NCBI GenBank assembly: GCA_013314795.1
Contig: JABUEZ010000110.1
Coordinates: forward strand, 1-6,874
Source: Candidatus Profundicultor aquiphilus
GTDB lineage: Bacteria > Atribacterota > Atribacteria > Atribacterales > Caldatribacteriaceae
Direction: 5' to 3'
DNA: 6,874 nucleotides
Positions within the stretch are counted from its first letter, which is position 1. Every line of letters starts with the position of its first letter. The translations under genes were made by a program, and so were the position numbers. The notes beneath the pieces were generated by a model. That model was not told where the DNA came from. It saw only the letters and a program-made list of their open reading frames with translations, and made no database searches. Below, one piece after another: positions 1-6,046 of the stretch.

Positions 1-658
1 TCGGGTGGAGGCCATCACCGGAATGGCATTCCAGAGCGCTTCATCCAAAAGTGCCACATCTTCCCAGGTGAGCCGGGTATATTGGGCCCGGTAACCACTC
101 ACGATCCCGTAGAAGGCAAGGAGCGAATAGTAAAGCCTCCAGTCTTTGCCAAAGGTGCCGTACTCCCCCTTCCCTTCCCCACCCCCGTCCGGCAAAGGTG
201 GAACTGATGGAACTGGAACGGACTATCTCCACTTTATTCAAAGAGTATCCCCAGTTGAACTGCACCGGCCCGGTAAAGGTGGAACTGGCCCCCCGACCCC
301 CTTCTTCCTGGGCCTTAATGGGCATGGTGGCCCCAAAAAGGCGGACATCGATGAGGTTTGCAAGGATTTTGTCCACATCCTCCCTGGACAGAGCCGTCAT
401 CTTTACCTTCCCCAGGAACACCCGCAACCGCTCGGTGGCATCCACCACCTGTCCGTCCACCTTGGTGACAAAGATTTCATATCCCCTGCTCTCCAGGTAA
501 TCCCGGATATACCGCTTTAACCGCACGTCGCTCACCAGATTCAGTTCTTTTTCATAATCCATGCGGGGCTTATTCTCATCATCGGGGTCCCCGTTGGGGT
601 TTGTCATCCTGGCATCGTAGAGAAAAAGGATCTCCGAATTCCGGTCGCACAAACTCAT
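1..658 (-). CDS. cas7: Cas7 (Csh2-type) backbone subunit of type I-B Cascade; 3' end outside window, frame-disrupted
   Basis: Cas7 forms the helical backbone of Cascade along the crRNA. The start ATG (658-656) overlaps the cas8b stop as ATGA and follows GGAGGAGG, so the two are translationally coupled. Csh2 hallmarks seen in residues 1-157 are NPNGDPDDEN (20-29), LVSDVRLKRYIRDYL (41-55), DVRLFGATMPI (104-114) and TGPVQFNWGYSL (129-140). After residue 157 this frame turns to nonsense and stops at 43-41. The +1 frame continues the family sequence from GTFGKDW through LTWEDVALLDEALWN to the window edge (about 55 residues). One extra base, or two missing ones, lies between about 165 and 193, in a tract with runs of 4-5 G. 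An indel error in the contig is the simplest explanation; a genuine pseudogene or slippage product is possible. Family assignment is firm; intactness is not. Confidence 0.88.
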
Positions 659-1026
659 TGTTCCTCCTCCTCTCTCTTTCTCCCGGCTACCATCCGGTAG
701 GTGTGAAAGGCGTATCCGGAAAGAATGTAGTACACATTTTCGGCCTCCGAAAGGCGCCAATCTTTGATGTGGGCGTCCATCAGGCTTTTCATGACGGCAA
801 AGATTTTCTCGTTGTAGTGCCGAATCCGGTACTGGTCCAGCTTCTCAAAAACCTCGCTGGAAAGAGTAAGCAAGTTTCTAACGCTCATCCCGTTAAAGTT
901 GATCTTGCCCAGAATGGGCTTTTTGGCCGAATCACCCCCCTGAATCTGTTTCGCCCCGATTTCCCCGATGAGGTACCCCAGCAAGAACAGAGCCGTTTCC
1001 TCCTCAGAGTAACCCATCTTTTTCAC
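655..1026 (-). CDS. cas11b: Putative Cas11b small subunit translated from within cas8b
   Basis: In several type I-B, I-C and I-D systems the small subunit is made from an internal start near the 3' end of the large-subunit gene. Here, in frame with cas8b, GGAGGA (1036-1031) stands 4-5 bases before a GTG (1026-1024, Val515 of Cas8b); an ATG (1017-1015, Met518) follows three codons later. Starting at the GTG gives 123 residues ending at the cas8b stop, the expected size for Cas11. The product begins at KKMGYSEEE, runs through a helix-rich LFLLGYLIGEIG segment, and ends in a charged tail. The Shine-Dalgarno match and spacing are as good as those of cas8b and cas7. GGAGGA also encodes Glu-Glu, so it could be chance. 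Seen: the site. Known: the family precedent. Inferred: use in this organism. Confidence 0.55.
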   Translation of the reverse strand: MKKMGYSEEETALFLLGYLIGEIGAKQIQGGDSAKKPILGKINFNGMSVRNLLTLSSEVFEKLDQYRIRHYNEKIFAVMKSLMDAHIKDWRLSEAENVYYILSGYAFHTYRMVAGRKREEEEQ

Positions 1027-2568
1027 GTACTCCTCCATTTCCGCAGATACGACTCCCGAATCAAATTCCACCGTTTTCTCACCCCTCTCTATAAGAGATA
1101 ACTTCTCAAACATCTTCAGCAAAAGCTGGGTCCGCAAAATCGCCTGCGCCATCCCCAGATCGGGGTTATTCCCCGGTTTCACGTTATAGTCCTGCCTCCC
1201 GAAATAATAGACCTGGGCCAGGATGAGGAAGAACTTCATGAGCATCCTGCGGTCCACCGGGTAACCCAGGAAAAGGCGTTCATAGAGATCCAGAATCTTG
1301 CGGTGCTCCACTTCCTCTCCGGCGCGCACCGGCAAAAGATAGTACATCCCGTTGAGGGAAAGCAACCACTCTCCATCCCTTCCCAGGAGTTCCTCCCCCA
1401 ATTTCTGGACTTCCCGGAGAACTCCTCTGATTTCCTTCACCCTCCGCAAGGGCACTTCCCGGATGAACTTTTTGATTTTAAAGGCGCTCTGCCGGCTCCA
1501 GTAGAACAGAAGGTCGACATAGGTATAATCGATCAATGCCTCCAGCTCCCGGTAATCCGTGAGGTGTCGCTCCACCTTTTCCTCAAATTCGAGAAACGCT
1601 TCCGGGGTGAAGGTGGACACCACATACCGCTTGGACAGGTCCATCCACCCCGTGGTGAGGGGTTTTTCCACCGGATGGAAGAAAAGGCCCGGAATGAGAT
1701 ACAGGGTGTTCCCGGCCAGCACGACGTTTAAGTAATTCCTTAAATACCGCATCCCGGCCAGCAAATCCTTGTAGCACTCCCGGCAGAGGGCAAAATTCTT
1801 GGCAAAGCCACCCTCTTTCCCCTTTCCCAGCAGTTCCGAGGAGAAAGTAATCAGTTTGGTGATGTAGAATTTATCTGGCAAGCGCGCAGTATCGCAGGTG
1901 AGAATATCCCTCCGACCACACACATAGCAGATTCCCTCAAAGGAATCCTCAAACTGTTCGTCGACGATTGATTTCTCAAGATACGCCATGTATTCCTCCA
2001 TCTCGGAGGGCTTCCTCCCCTCAATCGTCACCGCAAAAAGGCCCAGATCCTCTTCCGAAAAGCCGTAACATTCCTTCAGCTTCTGGAAAAAGACCTTCAC
2101 GTACTCCCTCAAGAAGGCTTTCGGTTCCTCCCCCTGGGGGAATGGCACATCTTGAGGAAATCCCTTTATTTTCCGGAAATCGAGGACCTGAACCGTTTTC
2201 TCTCCCACCTTTTGCTCCACGAAAAAAGCCTTCAATAGCCCGGCAAGGACGTCCTTGAACCCCCCATCCTCGAGCTTTTTTGCAAGGTTTGGGAGAGAAT
2301 CCGACAGGAGGTACCAGATCCGATCTGTGGTGAGCCGATCCTGGGGGATGTTCCCCTTGCAGTTCCCCACCCACAGGTAGTCGCGAACCACCCGCTCGTC
2401 GATTTCTGGAAAAGAGAGTTCAATCCACCCCTCCTTCAGCCGAAAATCCATCCCCAAAAGGTGTTTCTTTTCTTCCCCCTGCGGCGCTTCATTGACGAGG
2501 CTCAGAACAAACCCCTTTGCCATGCTTTCCCGGTAGGTCTTCCCTATCTGCCGTATCCCCTCTAACAC
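655..2568 (-). CDS. cas8b: Cas8b (Csh1/TM1802 family), large subunit of type I-B Cascade
   Basis: This is the 637-residue large subunit that, in type I-B systems, recognises the PAM and helps load Cas3. The start is GTG at 2568-2566 behind AGGAGGT with a good spacer; the ATG two bases upstream is out of frame and hits a stop at its third codon. The N-terminus (MLEGIRQIGKTY) is typical of the family. Two cysteine pairs, CYVC (214-217) and CREC (262-265), form the family zinc finger and are intact. Residues around 347-380 (aromatic DLLFYW, then KIKKFIREVP) and the C-terminal ENVYYILSGY (about 138-147 of the last 165 residues) also fit Csh1/TM1802. The C-terminal, mostly helical region from about residue 515 corresponds to the small-subunit domain. 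It is the first cas gene of the visible operon and the next gene is cas7. No cas6 lies upstream. The family is highly divergent, so assignment rests on motifs plus context. Confidence 0.9.
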   Translation of the reverse strand: MLEGIRQIGKTYRESMAKGFVLSLVNEAPQGEEKKHLLGMDFRLKEGWIELSFPEIDERVVRDYLWVGNCKGNIPQDRLTTDRIWYLLSDSLPNLAKKLEDGGFKDVLAGLLKAFFVEQKVGEKTVQVLDFRKIKGFPQDVPFPQGEEPKAFLREYVKVFFQKLKECYGFSEEDLGLFAVTIEGRKPSEMEEYMAYLEKSIVDEQFEDSFEGICYVCGRRDILTCDTARLPDKFYITKLITFSSELLGKGKEGGFAKNFALCRECYKDLLAGMRYLRNYLNVVLAGNTLYLIPGLFFHPVEKPLTTGWMDLSKRYVVSTFTPEAFLEFEEKVERHLTDYRELEALIDYTYVDLLFYWSRQSAFKIKKFIREVPLRRVKEIRGVLREVQKLGEELLGRDGEWLLSLNGMYYLLPVRAGEEVEHRKILDLYERLFLGYPVDRRMLMKFFLILAQVYYFGRQDYNVKPGNNPDLGMAQAILRTQLLLKMFEKLSLIERGEKTVEFDSGVVSAEMEEYVKKMGYSEEETALFLLGYLIGEIGAKQIQGGDSAKKPILGKINFNGMSVRNLLTLSSEVFEKLDQYRIRHYNEKIFAVMKSLMDAHIKDWRLSEAENVYYILSGYAFHTYRMVAGRKREEEEQ

Positions 2569-2590
2569 ATTTTCACCTCCTCATTGTCAT

Positions 2591-2622
2591 TGTATACCAC
2601 CGGAGTGTCAAAAGCTGACACT
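2591..2622 (-). promoter_or_regulatory. Candidate cas operon promoter with palindromic operator
   Basis: Reading the minus strand, an extended -10 (TG-G-TATACA, 2599-2591) lies about 22 bases before the cas8b start codon. It leaves a short leader that keeps the Shine-Dalgarno sequence (2580-2575). Just upstream is a perfect 7-bp inverted repeat, AGTGTCA-N5-TGACACT (2622-2604), covering the spacer and the position of a -35. GTGTCA (2621-2616) is a 4/6 match to TTGACA with a long 19-base spacer. The layout suggests a dimeric repressor or activator site. A TTGACA (2611-2606) is also present, but its 17-base partner would put the transcription start inside the Shine-Dalgarno sequence. Confidence 0.4.
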
Positions 2623-2751
2623 TTACTTTTTGCAGAAAAGATTTTCTCCACATAATCATCATGGTGAACTCCGGACCACCCCCGACCGGGCAGTTCCGGA
2701 AGAAGCGCAAACTTTCAGGGAGAGAAAGGAAAAAAGAAGGCATGGAGAAAT

Positions 2752-2796
2752 TCCCTCCGCCAGATGGCGCTATATCTTGAAATCTGGCCGGAGGGA
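2752..2796. repeat. Imperfect inverted repeat (14 bp arms) overlapping the tRNA promoter
   Basis: The left arm T-CCCTCCG-CCAGAT (2752-2765) pairs with ATCTGG-(C)-CGGAGGG-A (2782-2796), with one bulged base at 2788 and a 16-base loop. Read on the minus strand it lies beyond the end of the efflux operon. It could act as that operon's terminator, since it is followed by AATTTCT and, about 17 bases further on, a T6 run (2735-2730); the immediate U-tract is weak. Read as DNA, the right arm lies in the tRNA promoter spacer and touches the -35, so a protein-binding site is the alternative. Confidence 0.45.
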
Positions 2797-2805
2797 TGAT
2801 ATGAT
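2777..2805 (+). promoter_or_regulatory. Sigma70-type promoter of tRNA-Gln
   Basis: TTGAAA (2777-2782) and TATGAT (2800-2805) are separated by exactly 17 bases. A TG at 2797-2798 makes an extended -10. The predicted start near 2812 leaves a leader of only about four bases before the mature tRNA. The G+C-rich stretch between -10 and start (GGGGGCGC) is the kind of discriminator found at stringently controlled stable-RNA promoters; that regulation is an inference. Confidence 0.7.
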
Positions 2806-2815
2806 AAGGGGGCGC

Positions 2816-2889
2816 TGAGAGGTCGTCTAAGGGTAGGACGCGTGACTCTGGATCACGTAGTGGTGGTTCGAATCCACCCCTCTCAGCCA
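2816..2889 (+). tRNA. tRNA-Gln (anticodon CTG)
   Basis: A complete 74-base cloverleaf with encoded CCA. The acceptor TGAGAGG pairs with CCTCTCA, the discriminator is G and CCA is at 2887-2889. The D-arm is closed by GTC/GAC. The anticodon stem CGTGA/TCACG encloses the loop CTCTGGA, with anticodon CTG at 2848-2850 (reads CAG). The variable loop is four bases and the T-arm GGTGG/CCACC encloses TTCGAAT. U1 with a G discriminator is typical of bacterial tRNA-Gln. A T5 run (2892-2896) directly after the CCA could serve as terminator. It is a lone tRNA on the strand opposite both flanking operons. Confidence 0.95.
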
Positions 2890-2904
2890 GATTTTTGTAC
2901 GCCC

Positions 2905-4026
2905 CTACTGTTTGGCCGGAGTTTCCTCTGCTTCTGGTTTTGGTGCCTCTTTAAGGAGGCTCTGGGTGTATTTCTCTCGCTCGGCCACGTTGATGCCCAG
3001 GGCCTGATAGAGCTGAGCTTTACTCATGTTGTAGCTGAAAATGGCGTCCAGGTAGTTGCTCTCGGCCTTGTAAAGGTTATTCTGGGCATCGAGGAGGTCG
3101 ACCACGGTGAGCACTCCGGCATCGAAGCGGGCCTGGGCCACGTTGAGGTTTTCCCGGGCGATTTCCTGGTTTTTCTGGGCCACCGGAACGCTATCCAGGG
3201 CAGTGATAAAGTTCACGAACTTCTGCTCCACTTCCAGGATGACGGAATTCCGGGTATCCTCAAGTTGAGCCTCGGCGAGTTGCAGTGCAGCGCGGGCCTT
3301 TTCCACCTCAAGAGGCGGATAGTACGGCTCCCGGGTGACTTCCACGGTTTTCCGGCTCAAGGCGAGGGCTTCCTCTTTGGCCTTGATTTCCGGCCGGTTA
3401 CCGAGGGCATAGGCAATGCACCGTTCCAGATCCAAATCGAGGGGTTGAAATTCAAGCTGGGTGGCAAGGGTAAACACCTTTTTGGTGTCTCCTGTCAGGT
3501 AGGAAGCAAGCTCGGCCTGGGCAATGTGCAGGTTATGTTCGGCCTTTTTCACCTCCAGGCGGGCGTTGTCCACCTCCAGTTCGCTTTTTAAAAGGTCGAT
3601 TTTGGCTACCGTCCCCAGGGAAAATTTGGTCTGGATGTTTTCCAACTGCTTCTCGGCCCGTTTGAGATTGTCCTGGGAAAGGAGAAGCGTTCTTTCGGCC
3701 TTGAGCTGGTTATAATAAAGTTCTTCCACCTTAAGGGCGATAGCGCTTTTCTGCACTTCAAAATTCCGCTGGGCACTGCGCCAGGTGTTTTCGAGCTCCA
3801 GTTCCGAGATAATCGAGGGCTGCAGAAGGAGATTGGCTTTGTTCTGCTTATAGGTAACCTCACTCTGCTTGAGGGTGAAAGTGGCTACTTTGATGGCGTT
3901 ACTTTCCGAAAGCCCCACTTCCACAGCCTGAGGAAGCGAGATGGCCTCCGCAGCCCAGACTGAGGCTGTAGCGAAAAGAAAAAGAAACATCACGGTGACA
4001 CCGATCCATTTTGTGAAAGCTCTCAT
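2905..4026 (-). CDS. TolC-family efflux protein lacking recognisable beta-barrel segments
   Basis: This 373-residue exported protein is last in the efflux operon, 36 bases after the permease gene, and probably provides the periplasmic or outer channel for the MacAB-like pump. It has a Sec signal peptide (KW, then a hydrophobic core 8-20, cleavage probable after SVWA or SVWAA, near 25-26). It shows the TolC internal duplication: helical stretches of about 35-185 and 200-345, each with a FxxG-x(5)-DLL turn (135-146 and 301-312) followed by Ala-rich coiled-coil heptads. In TolC the H2-H3 and H6-H7 loops each carry two beta-strands of the outer-membrane barrel. Here they are only about 66-80 and 232-243, far too short, which also explains the small size against the usual 420-490. 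The tail (360-373) is Pro/Glu/Lys-rich. There is no lipobox cysteine. The start ATG follows a G6 run at a 7-base spacer. Family is fairly certain; membrane location is open. Confidence 0.85.
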   Translation of the reverse strand: MRAFTKWIGVTVMFLFLFATASVWAAEAISLPQAVEVGLSESNAIKVATFTLKQSEVTYKQNKANLLLQPSIISELELENTWRSAQRNFEVQKSAIALKVEELYYNQLKAERTLLLSQDNLKRAEKQLENIQTKFSLGTVAKIDLLKSELEVDNARLEVKKAEHNLHIAQAELASYLTGDTKKVFTLATQLEFQPLDLDLERCIAYALGNRPEIKAKEEALALSRKTVEVTREPYYPPLEVEKARAALQLAEAQLEDTRNSVILEVEQKFVNFITALDSVPVAQKNQEIARENLNVAQARFDAGVLTVVDLLDAQNNLYKAESNYLDAIFSYNMSKAQLYQALGINVAEREKYTQSLLKEAPKPEAEETPAKQ

Positions 4027-4062
4027 AGACTAACCCCCCATCCTTTCATTGTATTCATTATC

Positions 4063-5274
4063 CTACTCATAGCGCAGGGCCGCAATGGGGTCGAGCTTAC
4101 TGGCCCGCCGGGCAGGATAAATGCCGAAAAAGAGTCCCACCATGAGGGAGATGGCCAGGGCTAAACTCACCGCACCCGGGGAAAGGGCAAACGTCCATCC
4201 CGAGAAACGAGCCCCGATTTTTCCCATGATAATTCCCAGCACCACCCCCACCACACCACCGCTTAAGGTCAAAAGAGCCGCTTCAATGACAAACTGAAAG
4301 AGGATATCCCGGGGTTTGGCCCCGATAGCCTTGCGTAGACCTATTTCCCTGGTCCTTTCCACCACCGACACGAGCATGATGTTCATCACCCCGATTCCAC
4401 CCACGAGAAGCGATATCCCGGTAATCGCCGCCAGAAACAGGGTGATGCTCCCGGTGACAGTGTTGATTGTCTGCAGGATATCGGCCTGGTTGAGAACGTC
4501 GAACTGCTCCCGGTCTCCAATCTTGCGGGTGAAAAAGTCCTCCACAATCTGGGCCACCGGAGTCAGGTCCTCCTGGGTGACCGTCTGGATGACGATGTTA
4601 CGCAGGTAACTGGAACCGCTCAGGTACTGCCGGTGGGTGGATAACGGCACAAAAACCTGACTTCCCAGGTCCTGACCCATGGAAGTTTTGGATTCCAGGA
4701 CCCCGATAACGGTGAAGTTGGTGCTCCCGATGCGGATGGTTTTTCCCACCGCCAGTGCCGGATCTTGGAAAAGATCCTTGGCCACCGTGGCTCCCAGAAC
4801 CGCCACTTTCCGGGTATAGCGCAGGTCGTACTCCCCGAAAGAGCGACCGTACTGCACGGCGAAATTCCGGATGATGAGGTACTCCGGCGTGGTCCCCACG
4901 ATGGTCACCGTGGTGCTCTCCCGGGAATAGGTGACGGTCTTCATGGTGCTCAGTTCAGCGGTGATAGCCCGGACTCCCGGAAGACGCATGTTCTGCAATT
5001 CCTCCAGGTAGCGGTACTTGAGCACATTGAACGATCCCCGAGCCCGGAATGCTCCCCAGGGCGTCTGACGGGCCCGGCCGGGAATAACCGTAAGAAGATT
5101 CGATCCCAAACTACTGATTTCACCCACCACCTGGCTCCGCATCCCCTGCCCCAGTCCCGTCATCGTCACCACGGCAGCAATGCCGATGATGATCCCCAGC
5201 ATCGTTAGGAACGAGCGGAGTTTATTGGCCATCAGGTTAAAGATCGCGGTACGGAAACTTTCAGAGACGTTCAT
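4063..5274 (-). CDS. macB: MacB-type ABC transporter permease
   Basis: This is the transmembrane subunit of a MacB-like ABC efflux pump, a mechanotransmission-type transporter that couples cytoplasmic ATP hydrolysis to movement in the periplasmic part of the pump. The 403-residue protein has an N-terminal helix (about 19-42), a large extracytoplasmic MacB_PCD domain (about 43-275), then three helices of the FtsX domain (about 277-304, 325-352, 366-388). The cytoplasmic coupling stretch ERTREIGLRKAIGAKPRDI (306-324) and the C-terminal PARRASKLDPIAALRYE are family hallmarks. I chose the ATG at 5274 because a GGGAG lies six bases upstream and homologues begin at this point; an in-frame ATG at 5316 would only add a charged, non-homologous 14 residues. 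The gene overlaps the end of the ATPase gene by 14 bases. In Proteobacteria this domain is fused behind the ATPase; here it is a separate chain. The substrate cannot be told from sequence. Confidence 0.93.
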   Translation of the reverse strand: MNVSESFRTAIFNLMANKLRSFLTMLGIIIGIAAVVTMTGLGQGMRSQVVGEISSLGSNLLTVIPGRARQTPWGAFRARGSFNVLKYRYLEELQNMRLPGVRAITAELSTMKTVTYSRESTTVTIVGTTPEYLIIRNFAVQYGRSFGEYDLRYTRKVAVLGATVAKDLFQDPALAVGKTIRIGSTNFTVIGVLESKTSMGQDLGSQVFVPLSTHRQYLSGSSYLRNIVIQTVTQEDLTPVAQIVEDFFTRKIGDREQFDVLNQADILQTINTVTGSITLFLAAITGISLLVGGIGVMNIMLVSVVERTREIGLRKAIGAKPRDILFQFVIEAALLTLSGGVVGVVLGIIMGKIGARFSGWTFALSPGAVSLALAISLMVGLFFGIYPARRASKLDPIAALRYE

Positions 5275-6034
5275 CGAGTTCTCCCTCTCTCTTTCTCTGG
5301 GCTTTGATGGCCTCAATGAGTGTTTCGGCCCGCAGGGGCTCTTTCACTTCTTCCACCCGAACGAGTTTCCCATCCCGCAGGTGGAAGATGCGTTGAGCGT
5401 GCAGGGCGATATCTCGCTCATGGGTAATGAGGAGGAGAGTCTTCCCCATCTCGTTGAGCTTCTGGAAAATGGCCATGATTTCTTCACCGGTGAGGGTGTC
5501 CAGGTTTCCGGTGGGTTCGTCGGCCAGAATGATGGAGGGGTCGTTCACCAGCGCCCGGGCAATGGCCACCCGCTGGTTCTGCCCTCCCGAAAGCTGGTTC
5601 GGCCGGTGATGCAAGCGCGATTCCAAACCCACCATGGACAGAAGCTCCATCACCCGCTCTCGGCGCTTCTTCGGGGGCATCTCGGCGTAAAGAAGGGGAA
5701 GCTCCACGTTCTGAAAGGCGGTAAGGCGCGGCAAAAGGTGAAAGCTCTGGAAAACAAACCCGATTTTACGGTTGCGGATCTCGGCCAGTTGGTTTTCCCG
5801 CAGCCGGGAAACCTCCTCCCCGTCCAGGAAATACTGCCCGCTGGTGGGCGTGTCCAGGCACCCCAGGAGGTTGGTGAGGGTGGTTTTACCCGAACCGGAA
5901 GGCCCCATGATGGCCACAAACTCTCCTGCCGTCACTTCCAGACTCACCCCGTTCAGGGCCCGCACTTCCTGGTCGCCCATCCGGTACACCTTATGCAAAT
6001 CTTTGGTAACAATGACATGATGGTTTCTGCTCAT
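5261..6034 (-). CDS. ABC transporter ATP-binding protein, MacB/LolD type
   Basis: The 257-residue nucleotide-binding subunit pairs with the permease encoded directly downstream. All catalytic elements are visible: Walker A GPSGSGKT (44-51), Q-loop Gln96 in FVFQSFHL, signature LSGGQ (148-152), Walker B IILADE (168-173) with catalytic Glu173, D-loop GNLD (176-179) and switch His205. The context around the signature is LSGGQNQRVAIARAL; most of this subfamily has a second Gln in place of Asn153, a conservative difference. A charged C-terminal extension of about 25 residues (from about 230) follows the core. The start follows AAGGAGAT at a 5-base spacer, and this ribosome site overlaps the stop of the preceding fusion-protein gene (12-base gap). 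Related subunits act in macrolide, peptide and lipoprotein export, so the cargo is unknown. Confidence 0.96.
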   Translation of the reverse strand: MSRNHHVIVTKDLHKVYRMGDQEVRALNGVSLEVTAGEFVAIMGPSGSGKTTLTNLLGCLDTPTSGQYFLDGEEVSRLRENQLAEIRNRKIGFVFQSFHLLPRLTAFQNVELPLLYAEMPPKKRRERVMELLSMVGLESRLHHRPNQLSGGQNQRVAIARALVNDPSIILADEPTGNLDTLTGEEIMAIFQKLNEMGKTLLLITHERDIALHAQRIFHLRDGKLVRVEEVKEPLRAETLIEAIKAQRKREGELDERL

Positions 6035-6046
6035 CCGCTATCTCCT

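Noticed and set aside
41..760. Extended 239-residue minus-strand reading frame starting at 760
   Set aside because: The first 34 codons overlap cas8b out of frame and show no Csh2 similarity. The ATG at 658 with GGAGGAGG and the ATGA overlap is the real start, and the C-terminal part is the out-of-frame tail after the disruption.
2021..2374. 117-residue minus-strand frame within cas8b
   Set aside because: It overlaps cas8b entirely in another frame, is Gly/Pro/Arg-rich as expected of a shadow, and lacks a ribosome site.
2664..2700. Repeated TCCGGA palindromes (near 2670-2675 and 2695-2700)
   Set aside because: These are short six-base self-complementary words in a G+C-rich stretch, and no extended stem or array follows from them.
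1..2800. CRISPR array search next to the cas genes
   Set aside because: No direct repeats of 25-37 bases with regular spacing are visible in the intergenic region or elsewhere in the window.
2630..2818. 62-residue plus-strand reading frame in the intergenic region
   Set aside because: It spans the tRNA promoter and inverted repeat, has no convincing ribosome site, and its sequence is rich in charged residues without any recognisable fold.
4048..4062. GATAAT/TACAAT elements in the 36-base gap before the tolC-like gene
   Set aside because: They resemble -10 boxes, but no -35 at a usual distance is present and the gap is short. Readthrough from the permease gene is simpler.
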